From Oscillospiraceae bacterium (lineage in GTDB: Bacteria > Bacillota > Clostridia > Oscillospirales > Oscillospiraceae): a stretch of DNA of 14,153 bases. The DNA is taken from the NCBI GenBank assembly GCA_017624645.1, contig JAGAMQ010000033.1:1-14153 (forward strand), in the 5' to 3' direction. A program made the position numbers and the translations under genes. Below, piece by piece: positions 7,758 through 13,043 of the stretch. The notes beneath the pieces are model-generated. The model did not search any database, was not told the DNA's origin, and saw nothing but the letters and a program-made list of their open reading frames with translations. Numbering within the stretch: the first letter of the stretch is position 1; each line of letters opens with the position of its first letter.

Positions 7758-9056
7758 TTATTGAGACATATATTTTTTACGGATAAACTCCCGCTGCTGG
7801 GGGGTATCCGCCGGCAGGTTAAAGCGCCACCCCAAAGCGACCTCCGGAGCGATCAGACCCTCAGACACCATAGCCCGGTAGTCCTGCCAGAGCTTGTCCT
7901 CATCATAGAGCACACCGTTGCCCCAGTCGATCTGCACTTGGGGTTCCTCCCCGGGGCAAAGTCCGTAGATCTTCCCCAACACCGCACATAATGCCAGGGT
8001 GCCCCGGACGCCCTCTTCCCACATCTGCTGGAAATCCATCACCGTCAGATTAAATTCTCCTTCGCTGGCAGAGATCTCCGTGGCAGTTCTGTCATAACGG
8101 TTGATATCCGACAGCATGCCCCGCTGCAGACCGATGACGGATTCCACATTGCGCAGGTACTCCTGCTTTCTGGCAAGGTAGGACTCTTCCCGCAGCTGGG
8201 GGGAGAAAATATGCAATCCCACCTGCTCCGGATCCTCATCCAGCCCCACAAACAGGCTTTGGCTGAGGCTGCCATCCTTGTCCAGCAGATCCCGGGACAC
8301 CAGGATGCGGCTCTGTCCCCGACGGAATTCTCCCGCCAGCTGGGCTTCATTTTCATTGATGCTGCGGATCAGTCCCACCGCCGGAGCATAGACACTGACA
8401 CCCTCCCGGGAGCCGTCCACGCAGTTGAGCATAGGGGTTTTCAGCCGCCACAGGCCCACAGAGCCTATGGGAACAGGGAATGTGTAGATGGGGGCAAAGT
8501 CCCGGTATTCCGGCAGCTCTGCCAAAGGCGCCCGGGTGCCGATGCTCCGGTCATTCAAGGATCGGTACAGGGTGTTTTCGATGGTAAGATACCCCCTGTC
8601 ATCCACCCGGCGCCGCTCCAGTAGGGTATAGTAGTACTTGCCCCGGATGCTGTGATGGGCGCAGCCCATATCGGTGATCTCCCCATCGGAATCCCGGGAA
8701 AATACCAGCACCTGATCCCGGGGGATCACCGCAAACCGGAAGCTTTTTTCTGTTGGACAAGGCTTTATGTAACATTCGCCCCCCACCAGTGCCAACTCCA
8801 GTGCCTGCCGGGATTTTTCGTTCAGCGAACGCAGCACCTGCCGGTAAAAAGGCTGCTCGCAGGTGGCGGTGTACTCACTGAAAACCGCCTTACTCAGCTT
8901 GTTCACCACCGTATAGGCAATGCGCTGGCAGGGGTCCCCATTGTCGTCGGCGCTGTCCCGGTAGTAAAGAGAAAACCATTCCCGGATCGCCTTTGACATA
9001 GCCTCGCCGGTCTTGTCCCAGGCGCCGAAGGCCTGCTGATATTCAGTTAGTTTCAT
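7758..9056 (-). CDS. Portal protein (A118/SPP1 type)
   Basis: This is a 432-aa protein from the ATG at 9056 (MKLTEYQQAFGAWDKTG), chosen over a longer in-frame ATG because AGGAGG lies 5 nt upstream and the extra residues overlap the preceding gene. Portal traits are AYTVVNKLSKAVFSEYTAT, ALVGGECYIKP (near residues 98-108), VIPRDQVLVFSRD, and late segments ATEISASEGEFNLTVMDFQQMWEEG and WGNGVLYDEDKLWQDYRAMVSEG. It is the dodecameric head vertex through which DNA is pumped; it docks the terminase and then the adaptor. In relatives a minor head protein (MuF type) usually follows; here scaffold follows directly. Confidence 0.9.
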   Translation of the reverse strand: MKLTEYQQAFGAWDKTGEAMSKAIREWFSLYYRDSADDNGDPCQRIAYTVVNKLSKAVFSEYTATCEQPFYRQVLRSLNEKSRQALELALVGGECYIKPCPTEKSFRFAVIPRDQVLVFSRDSDGEITDMGCAHHSIRGKYYYTLLERRRVDDRGYLTIENTLYRSLNDRSIGTRAPLAELPEYRDFAPIYTFPVPIGSVGLWRLKTPMLNCVDGSREGVSVYAPAVGLIRSINENEAQLAGEFRRGQSRILVSRDLLDKDGSLSQSLFVGLDEDPEQVGLHIFSPQLREESYLARKQEYLRNVESVIGLQRGMLSDINRYDRTATEISASEGEFNLTVMDFQQMWEEGVRGTLALCAVLGKIYGLCPGEEPQVQIDWGNGVLYDEDKLWQDYRAMVSEGLIAPEVALGWRFNLPADTPQQREFIRKKYMSQ

Positions 9057-9237
9057 GGTTTCCTCCTGTCTGCCGCCGGCTGCGTCCCAGGCCCACATGA
9101 AGTCCCCGGATATAGCAGCGCAGCTGGGCGTTTTTGTGTTCCAATGCCCGGTTCTGCCGGACAAGGCGGCGGTTATCCCGCATCACTGTTTCCTTTGCCC
9201 ACATGGGCAGGAAATGTTCCAATAACCACTTTTTCAT
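9043..9237 (-). CDS. Small basic coiled-coil protein between terminase and portal
   Basis: This is a 64-aa protein from the ATG at 9237 (MKKWLLEHFLPMWAKETVMRD). AAAGGAG lies 6 nt upstream, which decides this start against a longer in-frame ORF that would overlap the terminase gene. Residues about 18-46 (VMRDNRRLVRQNRALEHKNA) form a short basic coiled coil. It overlaps the portal start by 14 nt; its last codons contain the portal ribosome-binding site. Similar small ORFs occur between terL and portal genes in gut Clostridia prophages, but no function is known to me. It could be a packaging accessory that touches the terminase or portal. Confidence 0.65.
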   Translation of the reverse strand: MKKWLLEHFLPMWAKETVMRDNRRLVRQNRALEHKNAQLRCYIRGLHVGLGRSRRQTGGNHETN

Positions 9238-9251
9238 TTGTTTCTCCTTTC

Positions 9252-10418
9252 CTACCGGCGCAGGACGCTCATACAGAAATAGCGGATGTCGTCCATGGCG
9301 TGATCGTTTTCCTTCACCGGTACATCCCGGCTTTCGTCCTCCTGCCACCGATACAGGGAAAACTCCCGGATGGCATCTCGGCACTCCGGCATCACCTGCA
9401 GCCGCCCCTGCTGCAAAAGCGATGCCACCAGCCGGATTCCCGGCAGTACATCGTTTTTTGCTTTGCGAACCCGGAATCTTCCGTGACGGCGGATCACCGC
9501 AATAAAGGAGGCTGCTGAAGGGTCTACGATCACCTGCTCCACCGGCAGATCCCCTGCCAGCTCCTCCACCGCCCGGTAGTATTCCTCATCGGTAAGCATG
9601 GTGCCGGTGAGCCTGCCGTTGTGGTAGTACTCCCGGAGGCGTACCCCTTTCCCCTCCCCTACGCACCACAGTCCCGCCGAGAAAGGATTCTGGGTGCCGT
9701 AGTCCACGGAGATATAATAGCGGCCTGCCTCCGGGGCCCTGTGAGTCACATGGCGCTTCGGGTCAAAATCGTAGACCAGTCCTTCCGCACCGCACCATTG
9801 TCCCAGGACATACCGGCGGTAGAAATGTCCGGTGTACATCCGTTCATACCGCTTTCGCACCCCATCCGGCAGCGCCGGGTTGTCCGCCATGGTAAAATGC
9901 AGCCGCAGCACCTTCTTTTCCCGGCACTTTTGTACCCATTCCCGGTAGAACCAGTGCTCCGGAGAACCGGGGTTGCAGTTGAACCACAACCTCGACCCCT
10001 CTACAGAGCATCGGGCGCAGGTCTGTTCCACAAAGGACCGGGGCATCAGCACCACCTCATCCAGCAGCGCCCCGGCAAGGGTGATGCCCTGAATCAGCAT
10101 ATAGGAGCTTTCATCCTGACCGCCGAAAAGGTAGTACACATTCTTCTTTCCCCCGGGACCCCGAACCACCAGCCGGTTGTCGCTGCGCTGCTCGGTAATG
10201 TCCAAAATCCCTCCCAGCCAGCTTTGCAGATGGATCACCACATTGCGCCGCAGCGATGCGATGGTCTTGCCGCACAGGGCAAAGACTTTCCCATCAAAGC
10301 TTGCCATGCTCCACAGAAAAAAGCCCGTGACCATACACATAGTTTTGCCGGAACGCACCGCCCCGTCGCAAAGGATGGCATCATTTTCCTTCAGCCTTGG
10401 GCGGTTCCACCAGGTCAT
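9252..10418 (-). CDS. terL: Terminase large subunit (PBSX family)
   Basis: This is a 388-aa protein from the ATG at 10418, and it is the ATP-driven packaging motor and nuclease. Walker A is GAVRSGKT (19-26) and Walker B is ALLDE (117-121). The segment NCNPGSP (147-153) follows, where the coupling motif is expected. The C-terminal RNase H-like nuclease shows SVDYGTQNP (Asp239), VDPSAAS (Asp near 308) and NDHAMDDIRY near the end. The in-frame sequence upstream of the ATG encodes KFSKRQLLAMTWW, which matches the conserved N-terminus of this family. The real start may therefore lie about 13 codons earlier at a non-ATG codon (ACG at 10457) behind a perfect AGGAGGTG at 10472-10465. The gene overlaps the small subunit. 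Function is certain; the exact start is not. Confidence 0.93.
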   Translation of the reverse strand: MTWWNRPRLKENDAILCDGAVRSGKTMCMVTGFFLWSMASFDGKVFALCGKTIASLRRNVVIHLQSWLGGILDITEQRSDNRLVVRGPGGKKNVYYLFGGQDESSYMLIQGITLAGALLDEVVLMPRSFVEQTCARCSVEGSRLWFNCNPGSPEHWFYREWVQKCREKKVLRLHFTMADNPALPDGVRKRYERMYTGHFYRRYVLGQWCGAEGLVYDFDPKRHVTHRAPEAGRYYISVDYGTQNPFSAGLWCVGEGKGVRLREYYHNGRLTGTMLTDEEYYRAVEELAGDLPVEQVIVDPSAASFIAVIRRHGRFRVRKAKNDVLPGIRLVASLLQQGRLQVMPECRDAIREFSLYRWQEDESRDVPVKENDHAMDDIRYFCMSVLRR

Positions 10419-10782
10419 GGCCAGCAGCTGCCGCTTGCTGAATTTCCGGTATATCGTTGGTATCCACCTCCTGTGCCGTCCCCTTTAAGAGGACCTCAAG
10501 CAGATTATTCTCCTGCCCCGACTGCCACGCCGCCCGGTTTTCGAACAGTCCCATATACTTGCCCAGCAGCTCCAACGCCTTAAGCTTGTCATAGAACTTC
10601 ACCTTCAGTCCACCGGTGGAACGCTCCACAGAAGCAATGGCGGCGCATTGCTCCGGAGTCAGCTCCGAGGTGGACCGGATCTCCAGCGCTCCGTCCCGGA
10701 CCGTGAGAAAATCCGTGGCCCTTGCCATGGCGATGGCTCGCAGCTCCCCCAAAAGCTGTGCCGGAGAAAGAATGTCATCCAC
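10381..10782 (-). CDS. terS: Terminase small subunit, apparently lacking the N-terminal DNA-binding domain
   Basis: This is a 133-aa protein from GTG at 10782, with AGGTGA 5 nt upstream. The segment ELRAIAMARATDFLTVRDG, then ELTPEQCAAIASVERSTGG, then KFYDKLKALELLGKYMGLF matches the C-terminal half of XtmA/Terminase_2 small subunits. The usual N-terminal helix-turn-helix domain of about 60-100 residues, which recognises the packaging site, is absent. The longer in-frame reading (to 10929) is Cys/Pro/Arg-rich and overlaps the zinc-ribbon ORF in another frame, so I do not believe it is coding. The C-terminus overlaps the large-subunit start. The gene may be truncated by deletion or adapted to non-specific packaging. 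The family call is good; the start is uncertain. Confidence 0.78.
   Translation of the reverse strand: MDDILSPAQLLGELRAIAMARATDFLTVRDGALEIRSTSELTPEQCAAIASVERSTGGLKVKFYDKLKALELLGKYMGLFENRAAWQSGQENNLLEVLLKGTAQEVDTNDIPEIQQAAAAGHDLVEPPKAEGK
10465..10472 (-). promoter_or_regulatory. Strong ribosome-binding site without an ATG, for the terminase large subunit
   Basis: AGGAGGTG on the minus strand is an 8-base match to the 16S anti-Shine-Dalgarno. The annotated ATG of the large terminase is about 46 nt further on, too far to be served by it. In the terminase frame the codons at useful spacing are ACG (10457) and ATA (10454), which suggests a non-canonical start. Confidence 0.5.
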
Positions 10783-11005
10783 CCTCCTCACCTGCGCATT
10801 CGGGGCACATCTTTTGTCCGGGCCGGTAGAGCTCCATACCACAGCCGGGACACCACCCGGGAGGCGGCATTGCCTGCAGATCCATAAGGGAAAGCATGGG
10901 ACGTGTCGCCGCCCTGGGGCGTGGTGCAACGGTCCTTCTTATGGTACAGTTTCTTTGGTACGCTGTACCCACCGGGAGGTACAGCTGCTGCAATAAGCTG
11001 TTCAA
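10775..11005 (-). CDS. Small zinc-ribbon protein, first gene of the packaging operon
   Basis: This is a 76-aa ORF from TTG at 11005. A strong AAGGAGG lies about 10 nt upstream, and the stop lies inside the start of the small terminase. The C-terminal 35 residues carry two CxxC knuckles, CPGC and CPEC, separated by 11 residues (CPGCGMELYRPGQKMCPEC), a typical zinc ribbon. The N-terminal half is basic and Pro-rich with no recognisable domain. Another frame across 10,910-11,030 also reads plausibly (FEQLIAAAVPPGGYSVPKK), so either the true product is only the last 40 residues (ATG near 10897) or a frameshift joins the two. It would be the first product made from the minus promoter. It could be a packaging partner or regulator; unknown. 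Confidence 0.45.
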   Translation of the reverse strand: MNSLLQQLYLPVGTAYQRNCTIRRTVAPRPRAATRPMLSLMDLQAMPPPGWCPGCGMELYRPGQKMCPECAGEEGG

Positions 11006-11031
11006 ACTCTGCACACCTCCTTGATTTGTAG

Positions 11032-11060
11032 TTGACAAGTACCCGTTCATGTACTAAAAT
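11032..11060 (+). promoter_or_regulatory. Plus-strand promoter for the repressor-ImmA operon
   Basis: The -35 TTGACA (11032-11037) and -10 TAAAAT (11055-11060) are separated by exactly 17 nt. This is close to the sigma-A consensus. Transcription should begin near 11067 and run through a leader of about 130 nt to the repressor ATG at 11196. The spacer is filled by operator copy 1, so repressor binding would block polymerase. Confidence 0.75.
11039..11054. promoter_or_regulatory. Operator O1 (16-bp GTAC-N8-GTAC palindrome)
   Basis: The sequence is GTACCCGTTCATGTAC. It fits the pattern GTACnnG-NN-CnnGTAC shared by four sites in this region. It lies inside the spacer of the plus-strand promoter. 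Confidence 0.7.
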
Positions 11061-11075
11061 ACAGGTGTCAACAAT

Positions 11076-11103
11076 ATTATGTACTCGTACAGGTACTTGC
11101 CAC
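11076..11103 (-). promoter_or_regulatory. Possible second minus-strand promoter
   Basis: The elements are GTGGCA (11103-11098), a 16-nt spacer and CATAAT (11081-11076). The -35 is weak (4 of 6) and the -10 good (5 of 6). Operator copy 2 lies in its spacer, the same geometry as the other two promoters, which is the main reason to list it. Confidence 0.4.
11081..11096. promoter_or_regulatory. Operator O2 (16-bp palindrome)
   Basis: The sequence is GTACTCGTACAGGTAC, 13 of 16 identical to O4. It lies between the two opposing promoters and inside the spacer of the weak second minus promoter. Confidence 0.7.
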
Positions 11104-11109
11104 GCCTCT

Positions 11110-11138
11110 ATATTAGTACTTGTTCGAGTACAAGTCAA
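11110..11138 (-). promoter_or_regulatory. Main minus-strand promoter for the packaging and structural operon
   Basis: On the minus strand the -35 TTGACT (11138-11133) and -10 TAATAT (11115-11110) have a 17-nt spacer. The expected start is near 11103, reading left into the zinc-ribbon and terminase genes. Operator copy 3 fills the spacer exactly as copy 1 does in the opposing promoter. The promoter lies downstream of the plus promoter in that promoter's own direction, so the two face each other. Confidence 0.75.
11116..11131. promoter_or_regulatory. Operator O3 (16-bp palindrome)
   Basis: The sequence is GTACTTGTTCGAGTAC, with arms matching at 6 of 7 positions. It occupies the spacer of the main minus promoter. 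A further half-site, CAAGTAC, lies just to the right at 11136-11142. Confidence 0.75.
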
Positions 11139-11167
11139 GTACAATTTGCCATTTTTTGCTTATTTGT

Positions 11168-11183
11168 GTACTTGCACAAGTAC
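11168..11183. promoter_or_regulatory. Operator O4 (16-bp palindrome) abutting the repressor ribosome-binding site
   Basis: The sequence is GTACTTGCACAAGTAC, with perfect 7-bp arms and a 2-bp centre. It ends directly at the Shine-Dalgarno GGAGGG (11184-11189) of the repressor gene. It is the most symmetrical of the four sites and so perhaps the strongest. At this place it could act as a road-block for autoregulation. Confidence 0.75.
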
Positions 11184-11195
11184 GGAGGGTCAATT

Positions 11196-11537
11196 ATGGG
11201 CAGTTTATATGAAATGATCACAAAGCTTTGCGAGCAGCGCGGCATCCGCCCCGGTCGCCTGTGCGACGAGCTTTCCATCAGCCGCGGTCTCATCACCGAT
11301 TTGAAAATGGGTCGCAAAAAAGGTGTCAGTGCAGAAACTGCCCAAAAGATCGCTGCCTTTTTCGGCGTATCGGTAGGCTACCTGCTGGGACAGGAGGAAT
11401 CCTCCGATGTGCTGGACGAGGTGGATATCTCCTTCTACGGTGAATATAAGGAATTGGACGATGAACAAAAGGAGGCTGTCCGTGCCATGGTACGTGCCAT
11501 GCGCAGCCGGCGACAGCCCAATCAGGAGAATCAGTAA
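11196..11537 (+). CDS. XRE-family repressor (ImmR-like)
   Basis: This is a 113-aa protein from the ATG at 11196, preceded by GGAGGG with a 6-nt spacer. I prefer this start to an upstream in-frame ATG, because the longer version would run through operators O3 and O4. The N-terminal 65 residues form a Cro/C1-type helix-turn-helix: LCDELSISRGLITDLKMGR followed by SAETAQKIAAFFGVSVGYLLG. The C-terminal tail is acidic and helical (ELDDEQKEAVRAMVRAMRS). It is the likely ligand of the four GTAC palindromes and would repress both the structural operon and itself. The next gene, an ImmA/IrrE peptidase 2 nt downstream, would inactivate it on induction, as ImmA does to ImmR in ICEBs1. Confidence 0.9.
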   Translation: MGSLYEMITKLCEQRGIRPGRLCDELSISRGLITDLKMGRKKGVSAETAQKIAAFFGVSVGYLLGQEESSDVLDEVDISFYGEYKELDDEQKEAVRAMVRAMRSRRQPNQENQ

Positions 11538-11539
11538 CC

Positions 11540-11974
11540 ATGTTTGAGCTTTCCGACTTTTACGAATACTGCCAAAAGAACCGGGTGGACGTGATTCCCT
11601 TTCAGGGTGTCCCCCAGCCCGGTGCCACCGTCCGGGACGGCAGCTACTACGCAGTATTTCTGGATTTTTCCAAGATCCGCTCCACCCGGCTCCTCCGGGG
11701 GGTCTGCTGCCACGAAATGGGGCACATAGCCACCGGCGCTCTGCACAAGGTAGACAGTCCCTATGAACTGGTGGAACGCAGCGAATACCGGGCAAACCGG
11801 TATTTTGCAGAGCATTATCTGACCCGGGAGGATTTTCTGGAGGCTTTCCGTGCCGGCTACACGGAGCTTTGGCAGCTGACAGAATATTTTGATTTCCCGG
11901 AGGAAGATATCAAAAAAGCCCTGACCTACTGGTCAGAGCGGAAAAATGTAGATTTCAACTGCAGCTGTTCATAA
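11540..11974 (+). CDS. ImmA/IrrE-family metallopeptidase
   Basis: This is a 144-aa protein with the zinc protease motif HEMGH (58-62) and the downstream acidic ligand within ERSEYRANRYFAE (Glu82 most likely), the standard ImmA/IrrE layout. The start lies 2 nt after the repressor stop, with AGGAG 14 nt upstream, so the two are co-transcribed and probably coupled. Family members cleave the partner XRE repressor when activated by DNA damage or a signal, which releases the prophage genes. The C-terminus ends in FNCSCS. How activation occurs cannot be seen here. The gene is followed by a short AT-rich gap and a hairpin terminator. Confidence 0.92.
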   Translation: MFELSDFYEYCQKNRVDVIPFQGVPQPGATVRDGSYYAVFLDFSKIRSTRLLRGVCCHEMGHIATGALHKVDSPYELVERSEYRANRYFAEHYLTREDFLEAFRAGYTELWQLTEYFDFPEEDIKKALTYWSERKNVDFNCSCS

Positions 11975-12067
11975 AATCGTTGCAAAAAATTATTATTTGG
12001 GACATTGGCTGTTCAAAAGCAGACTTTATGCTGTAATCAGAAAGGATGCGGAAGCCATGAGCCGCAC

Positions 12068-12089
12068 TTTTCTACCTCTTTTCTACCTC
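12068..12089. repeat. 11-bp perfect tandem repeat, two copies
   Basis: TTTTCTACCTC occurs twice in direct succession (12068-12078 and 12079-12089), in the AT/pyrimidine-rich gap between the ImmA gene and the host-like XRE gene. It could be simple pyrimidine-tract repetition or a trace of an element boundary. Confidence 0.6.
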
Positions 12090-12109
12090 TCTTCTTTTTT
12101 CCAAGCAAG

Positions 12110-12145
12110 AACGGGACTGCCAGCGGCTGTCCCGTTTCTCTATTT
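12110..12145. terminator. Bidirectional-type hairpin terminator
   Basis: The stem AACGGGAC (12110-12117) pairs with GTCCCGTT (12129-12136), extended inside by GCC/GGC across a T-T mismatch. On the plus strand it is followed by TTTCTCTATTTTT, so it would end the repressor-ImmA transcript. The converging minus gene stops at 12140, inside the hairpin flank, so the same stem may also serve it. Confidence 0.75.
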
Positions 12146-12904
12146 TTGTTTGCAGGCGTAGTAATACGCCATTTTATAGTCCTCCAGTTCCCGGTAACAC
12201 AGCTCAAGCAATCCGGCTGTTTCGCCGGGATAACGCGCCTCTGCCCGGTGAAGATACCGGGCAGCCTCCCGGTACTGTCCCTGCGCAATGGCGGCTCTTC
12301 CCCGGAGGATACACCAATCCTCCTGCCGGTTCTCGGCAGCATCCAGATAGATCGCCGCCTGCACTCCCTGTTCCCGGTCCAATGCCTTTTTCGCCCGAAG
12401 CAGCAGCTCCCGATCATCGGCCTCCAGAGTCACCTCTTCTCCCGCCTGCCACAAAAGCAACAGCCGCCGGCGTTCCAAAGAGGCTGTCCAGTAAAGGCTT
12501 CTGCCCTCTCCTGCCCGGTGTAAAAGCTCCCGGGCATAGGGAAGTCGTCCCTCCTGCAGCGCCTGCTCCGCCAGTTCCGTGAGACAAAGGGCCTGCAAAA
12601 GCCGCTGTTCCTCACCGTCCCCATCTGTTTCTTCCAAAAGTGCCAGCACCTGTCGAAAATCTTCTGTGGCATAGGCTGCCCGTGCCCGGGCCATAGCCGG
12701 TGCCTCCGGGGCTTCCTCTTCCAAAAAGTATCCCACAGGCTTTCCCAACCGACCGGCAAGGATCCGCAGAGTACCCATAGACGGCTGTGCCTTTCCGCTT
12801 TCGATCTGGGACAGCATATTTCTTGTGATGGTATCGCCGCACAGCTGCCGCTGGGACAGTCCTGCCTCCAATCGGGCAAGACGCAAACGCTCTCCCAATT
12901 CCAT
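12140..12904 (-). CDS. XRE regulator with C-terminal helical (TPR-like) repeats
   Basis: This is a 254-aa protein. Residues 1-62 are a helix-turn-helix (MELGERLRLARLEAGLSQRQ, then NMLSQIESGKAQPSMGTLRILAGRLGKP). The remainder, about 75-250, is a series of Ala/Leu/Arg helices with TPR-type pairs (EQALQEGRLPYARELLHRA; AAIAQGQYREAARYLHRAEARYPGE; ELEDYKMAYYYACKQ). This is the layout of peptide- or protein-sensing XRE-TPR regulators (RRNPP-like), though shorter than Rgg or PlcR. The ATG at 12904 follows AGGAGG. It is divergent from a membrane protein gene and may control it. It is probably a host gene rather than part of the prophage. Confidence 0.87.
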   Translation of the reverse strand: MELGERLRLARLEAGLSQRQLCGDTITRNMLSQIESGKAQPSMGTLRILAGRLGKPVGYFLEEEAPEAPAMARARAAYATEDFRQVLALLEETDGDGEEQRLLQALCLTELAEQALQEGRLPYARELLHRAGEGRSLYWTASLERRRLLLLWQAGEEVTLEADDRELLLRAKKALDREQGVQAAIYLDAAENRQEDWCILRGRAAIAQGQYREAARYLHRAEARYPGETAGLLELCYRELEDYKMAYYYACKQK

Positions 12905-12916
12905 TTTCTTCCTCCT

Positions 12917-12958
12917 GGGTAATTACAATTTACCCTATCGTAACATATTTTTTGTCAA
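12917..12958 (-). promoter_or_regulatory. Upstream region of the XRE-TPR gene: TTGACA and an inverted repeat
   Basis: A perfect -35-like TTGACA on the minus strand (12958-12953) points at the XRE-TPR gene, but no good -10 lies at 16-18 nt. The imperfect position is occupied by a 19-bp inverted repeat, GGGTAA-N7-TTACCC (12917-12935). The repeat lies next to the ribosome-binding site and could be the regulator's own operator. Confidence 0.4.
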
Positions 12959-12983
12959 AAATCCACCGTTACAAAAAATTCAT

Positions 12984-13012
12984 TTGCTATTTCCGCAATT
13001 TTGGCGTAAACT
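12984..13012 (+). promoter_or_regulatory. Promoter for the membrane protein gene
   Basis: The -35 TTGCTA (12984-12989), a 17-nt spacer and -10 TAAACT (13007-13012) place the start near 13019, about 25 nt before the chosen ATG. It is a moderate match to the sigma-A consensus. Confidence 0.5.
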
Positions 13013-13043
13013 GGAAGCATCCTTTGGAAATGAGGGTATGATT

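Noticed and set aside
9621..10583. Plus-strand open frame of 320 codons
   Set aside because: It lies opposite the large terminase, whose motifs are unambiguous; Pro/His-rich shadow.
10383..10929. Longer 182-codon reading of the small terminase
   Set aside because: The extra N-terminal residues are Cys/Pro/Arg-rich, overlap the zinc-ribbon ORF in another frame and have no ribosome-binding site.
11049..11071. Extra TTGACA on the minus strand at 11071-11066
   Set aside because: No usable -10 lies at 16-18 nt (GAACGG), so it was not called as a promoter.
12005..12523. Plus-strand open frame and a possible 34-aa ORF at 12057
   Set aside because: It runs through the hairpin terminator and antisense to the XRE-TPR gene; no good ribosome-binding site or family.
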